From assembly GCF_000003605.2 (NCBI RefSeq), contig NW_003112478.1:5965-44100 (forward strand): DNA of 38,136 nucleotides, read 5' to 3'. This DNA is from Saccoglossus kowalevskii (lineage: Eukaryota; Hemichordata; Enteropneusta; Harrimaniidae). The notes under the pieces were generated by a model. It had not been told where the DNA came from, did no database searches, and saw only the letters and a list, made by a program, of their open reading frames with translations. Of the stretch, positions 21,060 to 33,215 are shown piece by piece. The position numbers and the translations under genes were made by a program. Position 1 is the stretch's first letter; every line of letters begins with the position of its first letter.

Positions 21060-21480
21060 CTGTCCGACAAATTTAAAAATGGGCATTTGTATTTTGTGTC
21101 CTGCCCATTTGTCCGTCCATCACCATTTCTTGATTATGCCTTGACTGGTTTAGTTCAAATTCGGTATAAAGACAAGTCCCACAGAAATATGTATGAATGG
21201 CAATTCGTTATTCATTTTATTGATGTTTGATCGATTGGTGCCCATTTTTGTCAACAAAAACACCAAAAATCAACATTTGGTCTCATCATCAACCATTATT
21301 GGAGCACGCCTGTGACGATTTCATTAAAACTTGGCCTTGACATCACTCATGGTGGCTTACTGAATTATGCACATCATTTTGTGCCATGCTTTGATTCCAG
21401 ATAGCCGACTGATGGCCATTTTGTTTTCTACAATTCTTCTGCCTGTACAAAAATGACATGTATACCCTTCAATTCAGCTC
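21060..21480. repeat. Old dispersed repeat fragment
   Basis: A block with GTCCGTCCATCACCATTTCTTG and GCCCATTTTTGTCAACAAAA motifs. A partial match (GCCATTTTTGTC, then AAAACACCAAA) lies at 31851-31880. The matches are short, so common origin is tentative. Confidence 0.3.
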
Positions 21481-21915
21481 AAATCACTATAAATATATGC
21501 CTATTGCCCTGCATAGAATTTTCTTGTGGTTTTTAGTCCCCTTTTTCATGTATGCATGTACATCCATTGCTGGACTGATCACATGTGGAACTTCACACAT
21601 TTACTATACATGATGGAACGCATACATTTCTGAGATTAGAAAGTGATCAGCAAAATTAATGCTTTTCAATCAACTTTTATGTAAACATGTGCAATTAATG
21701 GATTCTTCAGATGAATATAAAGAATACAAAGGTATAAAATGAAAAAAAAAGACTAACATAGAATACATTGAGCTAATTGCTTTGTGGCTATAAGAAGTTT
21801 TATGTATAATTAAAAACAATATACCAATAGTAAAAATAGTGTGCTTAACAAAATTAATATTTTTTTTGAGATACAATAATTGTAATAAACTTTATATAAT
21901 TTTATTCATTTACAG

Positions 21916-22032
21916 TGGAAAATGTTGTTCGCAACAAACGATGTAACTCAAGAACACCAGTATAGTTCTGAACCCAACGAGTGGCCATTCATGGAACAAG
22001 GAATCGCGTACTGGATAGATCATAATACTAAC
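21916..22032 (+). CDS. POMT1: POMT1 exon E5: luminal loop before the C-terminal membrane helices
   Basis: A phase-0 exon of 39 codons with acceptor ATTTACAG and donor GTGAGT. It starts WKMLFATND, then has EHQYSSEPNEW and IAYWIDHNTN. The HxYSSxPxEW pattern followed by IAYW is typical of PMT-family enzymes just before the C-terminal membrane helices. Both splice sites keep the reading frame with E4 and E6. Confidence 0.94.
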
Positions 22033-24101
22033 GTGAGTATATAAACACACTTATGCATCTATTTTTGGTTTTGTGTACATGTATTTATAAATTTCTTAAA
22101 TATCTTTTTATTCAAAATTGAATTTAGAAAGCCATAACAGCATGGAATTTTTTTTTTATCAATAACATTTTTCAGTCTTATCTATTGGACTAGAAAGCTA
22201 TTAAACTAAGGAAAATCTACAAAATGAATGAATGAATATACAAAACCTAAACTAAATACACAAGTGTTATAAAAACTTTGAAGATGAAAACGTGGACGTA
22301 ATCATATAGATGATTATCAATCATTGTACAGTCAATAAATGTATTTTCGACTTTTTTTTTCAAAACTGTCTGACTTCTTGATACTTGGTATTTTGGATGG
22401 ATATGAATTTTATTCATCTTGAGTGGAATTCAGCCTAGGGCTTCGATGCTTATTAAATATATACTTTAGGTTACATCAGTGGATGTTACATATATCTCGA
22501 AGCTCATGAGTACACACATTTTTAACACATCACTGATGAATACCAATTGCGTGGAAGTCATAAGTCAGGTTAAATATAAGCAAAGTTCATCAAGGATTGC
22601 CAGCGGGTACGGGTTGGTTTGCTTGAGAAATGCCAATTCTTATTCTTGTGAGAAATGCAATTACTATCAAAAACATAAAGTTGGGAATATATAAGGATAA
22701 ATTTGCATCTTATTATATATAAATGTGTGAAAACAAAGTTGTGATACGGGTAATCCAAATGGTGTTCATCCCACGAATAATGAAACATTGCATTTGATAC
22801 AAGAGGAGAAAAGAAAACATACTAGAGTAATCCCCCCCCCCCGATTTGGTAAGCAGAGTTCTCGTAGCATTGCTATGGATCTCTATTTGTCGTCACTGTT
22901 TCTCGCTGATTGACAAAGAAGTGCCTGCAAATATTGTCATAATAGTTTTTTATTATAATTAAGTTTGTTTTTTCTTGCTACAAACATGATTAATATAAAT
23001 GAAAAATACAAAATACATATTATTATAACAATTGTGATAGGACTTTGTGTGGTGGCTCTGGTGCGGACCACAGAAATAGATCTAGAAAACTAATATAGTT
23101 TGTCTAGTTTGAGTCAAAATGAAACACTTATTAAATAATCACTGGGGTATGTATTTTTATGCATAACAAGTAGAATCTATAAAATATATTATAAAATTAG
23201 CCTCATCATCACTCAATGCACTTAGCTTAAATTCTCTCTCAATTAATTACCAATTACACACTAAATTATCTATTCACGCTGGAAGCACACTTGTACTGGA
23301 TTCTGAATGGTCTAAATTTTTCCCTTTTTGTTACTTTAGGGTTGTGATTCGTATATCATGTCACAGCCAACATTCTATCCTTGCACTTTCAGGCCCCAAC
23401 TTTGGAGGTTCTGTCCCAGTGTCAGATTTCTTTAAAGACATGCAAACTCCTGGAAGTGGAAATACTACACTTGGTCTGTGTTAGCACATTGTCAATCAAG
23501 GGTGTAAATAAACTGTTTGCACTTATACTAGCAATTGTTTAATGGCTTGTTTAATTGTTAATTTAATTGTTTAATCCAACAGTCACAGTGTGTGTTGTAA
23601 TTCCACCACAATATCTCCAATTCTATTTCTAATGTTAGCAAAATATTTTTTTTCGTATTAAAATATTCCCGGTATATTATTGACCTTGTAGAATATTTGT
23701 CCTTATGACCTTGCCACCAATTTAATATACACAATATTGGTAATGGATGTATGGTGGGTGTGTCCGTAACAACCAAACACAAAGGGGTTGTGCTGTAGTT
23801 AGTGGATTTTGTTAAAAATGTATTCATATATCTTCGCAGATGATTGAACCAATTGGATTAACCTTGTGTAAACACGTATCAATATTCCTACATGTATGTG
23901 CATTGTCTTCAATCTTACAATGCATATATATGTGGGCTGTATGTGTTAAGTCATGCATGACTAATAAGTTGCTCTATGTTATGAGTGATGAGCTACATTT
24001 ATATTTCTCCAAAGTGCACCAAGTATTATATACGACATGTATTATAAAAAGTCATCAGCTTTGAATCTCTGTTAATTTGTGTCCTATTCTGAAATTGACA
24101 G
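22033..24101. other. Intron E5-E6 (2069 bp)
   Basis: GTGAGT...CAG intron. A decayed fragment resembling the internal unit of the hairpin-ended repeat lies around 22345-22400, and a C run lies near 22829-22842. A short block at 23398-23470 looks exon-like but has no good donor. Confidence 0.75.
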
Positions 24102-24228
24102 GCACAGATATATTTCTTGGGCAATCCCATAATATGGTGGATGTCATCCGTAGGAATTATAGTGTATATCATACTTATGGTTGTTGCGTTTATCCGAAGA
24201 ATACGACAATGTCAAGATTTAGATGAAG
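24102..24228 (+). CDS. POMT1: POMT1 exon E6: GNP motif and a membrane helix
   Basis: The exon has 42 codons plus one base (phase-1 exit), acceptor TTGACAG and donor GTAAAA. It begins AQIYFLGNPIIWW; the FLGNP-WW motif is a hallmark of the PMT family. The next residues (about SSVGIIVYIILMVVAF) form a clear membrane helix. It ends with the basic stretch IRRIRQC and acidic DLDE, placing a short loop before the next helix. Confidence 0.96.
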
Positions 24229-24311
24229 GTAAAACAAGACTTTAGATTCATACTCTTATCATAGTACATTTTTAAGCCTATTGTTTGTCACACTTTGGCT
24301 ATTTTTATTAT

Positions 24312-24625
24312 TATTAGCTCGGTTGTTTGTCCGTCAACAATTGCATTTTTGACTTTTTCTTGAAAACTACCAGCTCAATTGCTTTGATACTTGGTGTGTA
24401 CATACCTTGGCTGGCCTGCTGCCAGTTTTGTTCATTTTGTGATGATGTCTTCAATTCTCTATTTTTGGCAAACATATATGTCATTTTTTGGTATAATATG
24501 CTATTTTTGCCTTCTTCGGGAAACTGCTAGTCGAATTGTTTTTATATGTTATGTAGGCACCTTAGGTGGCACCTTTGATATATTCAATTCTCTATTTTTT
24601 TGCAAATATTTTTCCAAAATATCAG
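24312..24625 (+). mobile_element. Hairpin-ended dispersed repeat, copy 4 (truncated)
   Basis: Begins near TTAGCTCGGTTG and carries TTTTTCTTGAAAACTACCAG and GATACTTGGTGTGTACATAC blocks, then a second internal unit. The CAGCC...GGCTG end is absent, so the right part is lost. Confidence 0.5.
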
Positions 24626-24648
24626 TATATCAATGTAACTAGTTCCTT

Positions 24649-24692
24649 GTGCATCAGTGGTGCATAATGTCGGCTTAGAGGGCACACTGATT
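24649..24692 (-). repeat. GTGTGCC-type dispersed repeat, copy 2 (fragment)
   Basis: The minus strand reads AATCAGTGTGCCCTCTAAGC, then CCACTGATGCAC, matching the start of the copy at 17752. Confidence 0.5.
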
Positions 24693-25643
24693 CTTTTGAT
24701 AAATTTTATATTTCATATTCATGTATTTCTGTGCAACTACATTATTTGTTTTTCTCTTTTAATTGTCAAAACTGTTCACTCAACTTTACAATTTGTTTCA
24801 TCAATTGATATCATCTACTTAGATTAATAATAATAACTCTGAACAGGATATAGTGAATGAAGTAAAGACTCAATTCCTGATTGTCAGAAGTCATACCCAA
24901 AATAAAACATAGTCATTTGGTTATTATTATTATTATTAATAAGTAGGTATCAAAAATTAAGTAGGGTGCTAAGAATCAAATACACTTTAATTTATGTCAT
25001 TACTAGTAGATTACTGCAAATAATTTTAATTATTCAGATATTTAAATTTTGACAAACTGTGAGCTACTGGGTCTAGAATTTCCACTGAGGAATTATTAGT
25101 AGTGGCGCCCTCTAGTAGTCAATATGGCCAGGCATCAAGTGAGATACCCCTTCTAAAATCAGTCAGGTCTTTCTCTGCATGTGCAAACATGTAAATTCTA
25201 TTTATTGTTTATTTAACATTTTGGTTGAAAAATTTAATTCAAAGCGGCAAATATTTCTAGTAGTATTTTTGCTTAATTTTGGTCTGTTTTTTTTTGTTTA
25301 ATCTAATGTATCTGTGATGGGAAACATGTCAAGGAGAGTGATCCTTACTATGAAAAGATGTTGTTTTTTTACTTATGAATCTACTGAAAACGGGAAATTA
25401 TTCAAATTGGTCACTAATTTAATTAGAAATGGCATAATAATCAATTTACTATGTTGCCATACTTACCTTACAAACAATAGACTCAAAGATAGCCTAAAAC
25501 AAGGCTCCCTAAGATTATGTTCTAAAATTTTCCAAACTAATCTATACCACAGATGGTGATCAGGAATTTCAGTTTAGTCTTTTTTTGTGAAAATTGTGAG
25601 TTGTAAATATAGCTGTATATTATTGTTTTTTTTCTGTTAACAG

Positions 25644-25821
25644 AATCTTGGGAGAGATTTGTAACAAGTGGAGTGTTATTTCTTGGCGGCTGGATCATTA
25701 ACTACCTTCCATTTTATTTGCTTGAAAGAACTTTGTTTCTTCATCACTATCTGCCAGCACTTCTTTTCAAGATCATGTTGTTTCCAGTTGCTGTTGAATT
25801 GTTCTCGAGGTACATTCTGAG
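25644..25821 (+). CDS. POMT1: POMT1 exon E7: two membrane helices with NYLPF and HHYLPA
   Basis: Two bases complete a Glu codon split at E6; 58 full codons follow, then two bases (AG) of an Arg codon that ends in E8. The donor is GTAAGT. The peptide begins SWERFVTSGVLFLGG and contains INYLPFYLLERTLFLHHY and LPALLFKIMLFPV. NYLPF, ERTLF and HHYLPA are strongly conserved PMT signatures between two C-terminal helices. The POMT1 assignment rests partly on the recalled NYLPFFLMEKTLF of vertebrate POMT1. Confidence 0.97.
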
Positions 25822-26149
25822 GTAAGTGTATCTGGTTACAAAAATGTTTGCAAAATGACAGTCTACATTTTTTGTTTTTTGTGACATTGCCCTCTTATGG
25901 TGATAGTGCCCTCTTCCTTCCTAGGGTCATCAATCTTAAAAGTGACACAGCCCTCTAGTGACACTAAGCTCTATTCATATACTATCATCTGGTTATATTG
26001 GAAAAAAAATCAACTACTATGATTACTTTATATAATTTTTATATATATTATATTTATGGGTCTTAGCAGCCTTCACCAATATTAAATCCTTTGAAAGAAG
26101 CTAGCTACCGTTAGTACAAAAGATCCTGATTGTCATGCCTGTGGCCATG

Positions 26150-27480
26150 AGTCTGAGCGTTTCTCCTGTGGTGAATTTGTGTTAATGGGAATTTCAATGG
26201 CTGGAAGCTGGATGACGATCATTGGAGTATCACCATCATGCATGGGTTGCTAGGCATTGGGAAGGAAATCATCGTTAATCTAATTCATCCCCCTTCAAGG
26301 GAACTAAAATTGTTCCGTCACCCCTCAGGCGATCTAAAATTGTTCAAGATGGTTACTGCATGAACTATCAGGCAGTATGTGAAAACATACAATTTTATGG
26401 TGGCCCTGCATCTCAAGGACGCATACCTACACATACATGTACATATACACCAAGCAAACCAGCCTCTGTTGAAGTTTGTGATAGAAAGAACTGTGAAGCT
26501 GTTTCTAGTACTTCCATTCAGTCTCTACTCAGCACTGCTGGTATGTGCAAGGTAGTGGTAGCTCAGCTTCTTCGTATACTCATACATAGATGACTGGATT
26601 CTCCACTGTCAACTAAGTAAGTAGTAATGGGCACAGTCACAGTTAGAGACAACCCAAAAATTTGTTCTTGGAGATGGAGATAGACACCTCAGTAGGTGTA
26701 GTTCATTGCTTGGTCGAATAACGCAACAGAATACGGCGGGTTAGCCTGTATGTTTTTTCAGCCAATGACTACACTTTGAAAATACCAGAACATAACAGTG
26801 CTTTTTGCTGCTAGAAGAAGGCCCTAACAAAGGTGGGAAACATCATTGTGGGTAGGAACATTGCAGAGCAAGATGCTACTAAAGCACTGCTAAAGGCTGT
26901 TTCGCATGTCTGTTATTACTCGCCAATTTGTCAGAAGGGTCACAGGCTTATTCTTCGCTTATGATAGAGCAGTCTTTCAGGCTGACTCAGTCTGCTTATT
27001 AAATAATCATCTCTTTAGCGCTAGAAACCCAAAACCTCATGAACCTGCCTCCCCTAATTTAAGCCAACGTACAGTTGAATCCAGCTCCTATGGAGGGGAG
27101 GGGGTTAGCATACCATTTGCCCAATACACATGCTCTGGCATAATTTGAAGCAGACACTAGGATCTGTGGCTCAATACAGAGGGGAAACAACAGTTATCAG
27201 CAAATTACATCACACGATCAGCTTCGCATACTCAAATGCAGACACCCCTAAGTACGATATAATGACATTGGAGTACTGGAAGTCACATAACACATTCATT
27301 TTTCATTACCTCTGAGACCTCTCTCCTGAGAGTCTTGTTTATCGCAGAATGGGTCATTGCGAGTTGAAAGTTAATGAATCTCGCACACAGAGACATGCTA
27401 CTAGACTTTCTCTTGTAGAGTTTGGCTTGGGGATTTACCAGGACACTTTGTAGGTAGCTTACCTTTACTACATGGCTCTT
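26150..27480 (+). mobile_element. DIRS-like retrotransposon fossil (reverse transcriptase region)
   Basis: Reverse transcriptase signatures are visible in order on the + strand. LKDAYLHI (26411-26434) is typical of DIRS-type elements, YIDDW (26583-26597) is the active-site motif, and a downstream segment resembles the region after it. This points to the tyrosine-recombinase (DIRS) group rather than Ty3 or Ty1. The copy is broken many times over and looks old. No terminal repeats or recombinase region could be identified, and both boundaries are approximate. Confidence 0.65.
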
Positions 27481-30400
27481 AGCTTTCCTAGATTGAGTTT
27501 TCTGTATTGTAAATGCTGGAGGTCTGTTCACTTTGACATCACTTTGTGTGTAATTTCTGTAGAACGTATCTCATGCCTAATAATTTTTGTAATCGTTCAC
27601 AATTGTGTATCAATTTTTTGCAATGAATTCAAACTGTGTCTTGACTGGGATTGGACTTTAGGCTTGTTTAATTCTGGGTCAACTCCATTTCGTCCAAGAC
27701 AAATATCTAACTCACACAATGGTTGTAGTAATTGAAATGATGCTATAAACTATAGGGACTGCCTCAGCTAGCCCCCCCCCTTGTTTATTAGTCACTCCAA
27801 TTACTTACACTAACCACCCACTTTTCAAGGCACTTGCCCATCGCTCTTGGGGTTAATTTTTTTGCACCAATCACGAAGCAAACAATTGAATTGAACTAAG
27901 TGCAGAGAGCAATGTTCGGCATATGAATACATGTATATTCTTTAAAAAACTGAAAGAAAGCCATAAGAAAACAAAACAAAAATCATTTAACGAAAGCAAT
28001 CTCCAATTCCATGTGATAATAATATTTCCTTAAATATTTTTTTGCTCAGCTGAAAAAAATAGTGATAGCAATATTACTCGTCATTGACTCATAGTGATGC
28101 GGCCATTACATCACACATATTTTTTCCAGATGATCAAAGATTGTTAGGGAATAATGTATATCCAGGAGATTAAGAATTATGTTCCTGTACACAGCAGCTC
28201 TCGGAGATTAATAAATGATTTCATTAAAACTTTATATCAGAATCATGCATATTGGGTTGCAGGCGCACTTCGTGTTGTTTGTGGGATTCAAACAAAAACG
28301 GCCATTCATTTGTTCATTTGTTGGTATCCATGCTAGTTTCTATCTCTGTATTTATGACTGTAATCACAACATTTTGTCAGTCTGTGCACTTCCAGTCATA
28401 CTATATTGAAATTGCTAGACATGATATACATGTACCCTGTGACTGAACACTAAGATCGACTGTCGGTAAAATCACATGGGAAATGTGTATTGTCAATGCC
28501 TGTCTGACTATAACTGTAACGAGTGAGATCACATTTAACATTATATGTATTATGACACATAGATGAATACATGGTATATGTCTATAAGCGAGCAATTTTG
28601 TAGAAAAATATCAGCTGTCATGTTTGTGAATACTAATTGTCCCTGAAATAAGACACCATATAAATGACACTATGTTAATTACAATGATTGGCAGGTGACT
28701 AGTAACTATCGTGACAGTAACAGAAATCAAAGTACGAAATCCGTTTAATGACCTTATAACTAAGATCAATATTTAGACTCTGCAGTAGAAATCCAATCAA
28801 CCGATTTTCATTTGTGTTTTTATATCTACAGATGTTATTCAGTGTTGTAGAATTACTTTCATTCGGGTTCACTCTCAAAGTGTAAATGAGGGCTATGTGA
28901 TTAAATGCTATCAATTGTTACACCCATTTTTGAATCTGTTTAGAGTCTAATGTAATCATGATCACAAGTCATTATAGAATGTAGCATCTGTAAATTCCGA
29001 CTGCCACCGTTCCGTGTACATCAGTAATTTATAAAGAATCGTCCATTTGAAAACACCTTCTTTTACATTTAGTTGAACTAGAACGGAAATATTACAGACA
29101 TCTGCTTGAGATAGCAAGTAGCAAGTCTTGCATGAATGGGAACAAACATACAGTACAGTGTTTATTATGAAAATGCTGACTAATATGGGGTCTGCAGTTG
29201 TTATGTAACAGCTACTACCAAAAGCATCAAAATAAATTGCTAGTGTACTAAAACTAACAATGTTGCCAGATTTGTTGTTTGCTATGATTAGCTTTGGTTT
29301 TAACATTTTTAAATTAACTGGCATATGTGTTTATCTTCTTAAATATCACAATATGTTTTTGCTAGTTTCCCAAATAAATTAATCGAATTTTAACCACAAT
29401 GATGTTTAGCTCAGCTTAATTTCATATAATCACAGTGCCCGATGAACAAAGCAATCTTTCGTGCCTGTTAATGAAAATCCAGTTTTCCTGCGTAGTTATT
29501 AACTGTCTTTGTCAGCATAAAGCTTTTCATTTTGTTTATTTATCCCCTGTTGTGTTTTTTTTTTCTACTAACACAGGACATATTGAAAAAAAAAATTAAA
29601 GAAGCAACAATGTACGTTGTAGCTTGTATGATGCCAAGTCATTCGAGATCATGAACCCTATATCAGTGACAATGCAATTGACTGTAATGGTTCTATTATT
29701 ACCATTTATCTAACTTCCTGCAACAGTTAAACGTACATCATACTCCAATTCATGTTTTCTGTGTATCGTGCATAGTTCCAGTAATTAAACCAACCCTATT
29801 TGTCATTTTCCCCTCAAAATGGAATCGGAAATTTCTAGTAATCAATCATTTTCTATCAATGGTTTTATATTTATCCTGCTTCTGTTATCTTCAATAATAC
29901 GTATATGTACGTGCACAATGTATTTACTTATCGTCACCGACCTATATATTAGTTTAGTTTAAGATAATTTTAAGTGATGACTTAAGTACAACTTTATTAT
30001 ATACACCTTCACTCAATGTTATTTTAAACATCAATACAACAGAAAGAAATATTTATAGCTTTTGTTTCAAATATAATGTATATGTATATAATTATTAAAA
30101 TCGTAATTCCAAAACTAATATCGTAAACAGCAGCAAATGCGGCGTAAGTAATTATTGTATTCACTGGTTTGGATCATTTGTATACAGCGCATCTGTGGGA
30201 ATTACGGAAAAAATATACAAGCCATTTCCAATCCCTATATGCAGTAGTCGTACGTACAGCATGAGCTCCGCATGTAGTTACAAAGTGCGATTTATATTAT
30301 ACTAGCTATATTATTAAGCAGCCTTGTCAATATATGATATGGTCAGACATAGGTTAACAATATTGATGTATACATATAGTGCTATTAGAAATTATAAAAA

Positions 30401-30485
30401 AAAAGATTCTTAACATATTTCTCTATTCGTTGAATTGAATCAGTGTTAAAAATGTGATACCTTTACGATGACTTATTAATCCAGA

Positions 30486-30488
<3 letters not shown>

Positions 30489-30535
<47 letters not shown>
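30489..30535. repeat. TA microsatellite
   Basis: About 23 uninterrupted TA dinucleotides. Confidence 0.97.
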
Positions 30536-30537
<2 letters not shown>

Positions 30538-30884
30538 TATTTCGTATATTTAATTGCTTGCCTGTTGGCTGTCGTCAATGCTGACTCTTTTCCCGTGATA
30601 ACTCCTTCATTCTGGTCTGACATTATTATATAATGTGTAATTGATACTATCCCATTGTTGACACGATGCGATGTGTGCCATAACATTCAATGATTATTGC
30701 GTGTTTTAATTCAGTGATGTTGTGTGATCCACCGCGTGTAATTGATGTTTAAAATCTTTTCTTAGACCCCAGAACAAACGTAATGTCGATCTTTGACAGA
30801 TTCAATATAAATAATATACTTACTTTTGTTTTGCCGGCATTCTTTATTTACTTGAACCATTCATCTTCCTGGTGTGGGGGATCC

Positions 30885-30904
30885 ATATATATATATATAT
30901 ATAT
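30885..30904. repeat. AT microsatellite
   Basis: About 10 AT dinucleotides, 350 bp after a longer TA run. Confidence 0.95.
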
Positions 30905-32259
30905 CTTTTGTGTATCTGCACTAATTGGAAGTATAGAAAATATAACGTGTTTATCACAGCGATAATTATTAAGTGTATTATTGCGGCTGGCTATACTATC
31001 TATTTCAAGATTGGTGTCAAATCATTACTAATAACTGTTTAAATATAAAAAAGGTTATTTCTGAGCTTTTGTACTGAGCTTTGTGATGGATTTATATTGG
31101 CTTCTAGTATGGCTTCAGTTGTGTAGGTTGGGATTTATCAAATAGCCCACATAGTACAATACTGGAATTGCAGTGACGTTGGTAGTATAGGAGATTAGGA
31201 TTGTGTTTGCTATCGTCACCTGTCCATGTGGTCTGTGGACATTCATCAGATCAGCACAGTGTTTGCGAGTATGGTGTCTGAAATAACAATTAAATTGCAG
31301 GTCTGAAATATAGTTCCATTTCCAACATGCTATGCTCTGCTATACGCTTGTACAAATGAAAACCAAAGTTCTTTATAACAATATCACCCCATAAGACGCA
31401 ACCTAGATATTAATTTGAAGCTAATAAGGAACCACTTACTAAATACACATTATCTCAAGGCTCCCACTGCCTTCTGTCCCATAAATTGTCCATATATATT
31501 TTAAAGTTCTATTTTTATCTTGGTAAATCAATGAATCAGTCACGCGTGTCTGTTTTATGGATTACACCAATTGTATGTCTGAGTCATAATAATCGTAATC
31601 ACAGTGAATTGTCATAGTCGTATTACCAGAATCTAATGTCTACTATATTATGTAAAATTTCAAAGTTTTTTCTCTCTCGGAAATTTAGTGATTTAATCAT
31701 TACCATTAATCTGCATGCAACGATTGTGCTGTGCAGCTTATGTGGAAAGTGGTATGTTCAATACATATTATTTAAGGGTGGTACTACTACAAATGTAGCC
31801 TGAAATAGCTTTATGTCTTCTGTCTTTCAAACATAATTTGACCGACGGGCAGCCATTTTTGTCCCCCAAAACACCAAACAAATAAACGGTATTAACAACT
31901 GTATTTGATGAGTTACTGAGGCGTAAAAGTTTTGTGTGTGACTCAATTCGTATTATATGTCCTTAATCATTTCTCTTCTCAACCGACTTAGTTCAATGTA
32001 GGTACATCATTGATCTTTAGGTAATTTTAGCCACAAAGATAACATTTGAATATTTTGTCAATCATCCATACAATAAGGCATGCATTGAACAACTTGATTC
32101 ACACTTGGTATGAATAATGCACATGATGCACTTGCACTTGATTCAAGTGTCAAGTGTTTATTTGTATGTGTACTTAGCCATTTCTCGGTAATGTAAATCA
32201 CCAGAATACAAACAGGGACTGTATTTTATTTGTCTTATAATTGATCTTACATTTGACAG

Positions 32260-32443
32260 GTCCGGCTCTCAGCGCCAATTATTCACCTGGTTTCTTGTGC
32301 CTTGCTGTGCCCAGATTGTAGTGACATTCGTTAAGTTCAGCCCATTCAGCTACGGGAATCGTTCAGTATCGTCAGAAGAAATGGAGGATTGTCGTTGGTT
32401 GGATTCGTGGGAATTTCTACAGCATGGGAAATTGCCTTATTAA
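32260..32443 (+). CDS. POMT1: POMT1 terminal exon E8: last helix, C-terminus and stop
   Basis: The first G completes the Arg codon from E7; 60 codons and a TAA (32441-32443) follow. LFTWFLVPCCAQIVVTFV is the last membrane helix. FSPFSYGNRSVSSEEM and CRWLDSWEFLQ then match the C-terminal YG-KSLS...RWKDSWDIL pattern recalled for POMT1. The acceptor is ATTTGACAG. The final residues HGKLPY differ from the vertebrate end, which is usual for the extreme tail. The lone NRS may not be glycosylated. Confidence 0.96.
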
Positions 32444-32938
32444 TCAATCTAATGAAGCAATGAAGTTAATTATCATGAATACTGGGTAAATTATATTTGT
32501 TACTGTTATCGCTTCAGTGAAGTAATTTATTGAAACTGTTTTTTTTTTCATGTGCATAGCATACCTTTTTTTTAGGTCGTTCAAACCTACAAATATTGAA
32601 TGATCCCCACATTTTATTTTTTCAATTTAAAAACTGTAAATCTGTGTTATCAATGGATTGGATCGTATGTAATATCTCAAATTGCTTCCTTTTTGTTTAT
32701 TTAATCAAACTAATTAGTTATCCTCCAATTATCATTACCTATAAATCTTACATGACCTTCTTTTAAAATGTATTTTACTGTGATGTGTGTTACTCAGCTT
32801 TAAAAAATGTCCATTTGTCAATGAAGAGAGATGTCTATTTAAATCTGTATTTTAACTCTTAATTCTGTCCGAGAATCCTGAAATAGTGTGTTACATTCAA
32901 GTTCTTTATCAATCAGCACATCCACGCCGTTGAATTAT

Positions 32939-32962
32939 AAAAAAAAAAAAAAAAAAAAAAAA
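32939..32962 (+). repeat. Poly(A) run, 24 bases
   Basis: An uninterrupted run of A 496 bp after the POMT1 stop. It could be a retroposon tail or simple slippage; no element is recognisable before it. Confidence 0.95.
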
Positions 32963-33209
32963 CGTTGGAAACACGTTGTCGTTGTATTGATAGATTGATT
33001 GTAATCATCTGATTATTCGTCCGTGTTAAATCAATTATAAATGGCTTACCCGAGGATTTAAAAATCCATTGTCATCAGCATGTTGATTTCTCACTCTGTT
33101 TCACATGACACTAATGTATTGTGCCTCAGTAGTCGGTTGCATTTACCTCAGCCCTGGGACGTTGCCTTGTCGTCATTCTTAATCTTATCAAGAGGAAAAT
33201 TGCTTCGTT

Positions 33210-33215
33210 ATTAAA
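33210..33215 (+). promoter_or_regulatory. Candidate POMT1 poly(A) signal (ATTAAA)
   Basis: The nearest common signal variant downstream of the stop (767 bp away). A canonical AATAAA follows at 33789. Neither is confirmed. Confidence 0.2.

Larger units (their letters stand above)
16056..21915. other. Intron E4-E5 (5860 bp)
   Basis: No exon recognised. It contains two hairpin-ended repeat copies (16232-16594 and 18891-20286), a nested MITE (19590-19804), a GTGTGCC repeat (17752-17880) and an old repeat block (21060-21480). In the remaining AT-rich stretches (16600-17750, 17880-18890 and 20290-21060) I see nothing specific. Confidence 0.75.
24229..25643. other. Intron E6-E7 (1415 bp)
   Basis: GTAAAA...CAG intron. 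It holds a truncated hairpin-ended repeat copy (24312-24625), the inverted GTGTGCC repeat (24649-24692), a short TTA run (24919-24938) and a GTGGCGCCCTCTAGTAGT motif (25102-25119). Nothing recognised in 25140-25640. Confidence 0.75.
25822..32259. other. Intron E7-E8 (6438 bp)
   Basis: GTAAGT...CAG intron. It holds a GCCCTCT-rich patch (25887-25960), the DIRS-like fossil (about 26150-27480), a C run (27771-27780) and two TA microsatellites. Most of 27780-30480 and 30905-31770 is unique-looking AT-rich DNA with no supported feature. Confidence 0.8.
1124..32443 (+). other. POMT1: POMT1 gene, 3' portion (8 exons, partial at left edge)
   Basis: Protein O-mannosyltransferase 1 is a GT39-family ER membrane enzyme. 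With POMT2 it moves mannose from dolichyl-phosphate-mannose to Ser/Thr of proteins such as alpha-dystroglycan. Eight GT-AG exons join without a frame break into 331 residues plus stop; intron phases are 2 (into E1), then 0, 0, 1, 0, 0, 1, 2. Matches to POMT1 recalled from vertebrates include [52 protein letters not shown] and HHYLPA, and the C-terminal YG...DSW. These favour POMT1 over POMT2, whose equivalent segments I recall as differing (for example HYFPF in place of NYLPF). The family is about 725-750 residues long, so roughly the last 45 percent is here. The GT39 catalytic domain, MIR1 and the start of MIR2 lie off the left edge. Introns run from 0.8 to 9.5 kb and are full of repeats. Confidence 0.95.

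Noticed and set aside
23398-23470. Exon-like block after CTTTCAG with an open frame compatible with POMT1
   Set aside because: POMT1 has no extra segment between AYWIDHNTN and AQIYFLGNP, and the block lacks a good donor (GTCTGT only).
1124-32443. POMT2 rather than POMT1 as the gene
   Set aside because: The segments [26 protein letters not shown] and the C-terminal YG...DSW fit POMT1 better than what I recall of POMT2. A phylogeny would settle it.
32939-32962. Poly(A) run as the genomic end of the POMT1 transcript
   Set aside because: A genomic A run is not a cleavage site, and no AATAAA or close variant lies 10-30 bp before it.
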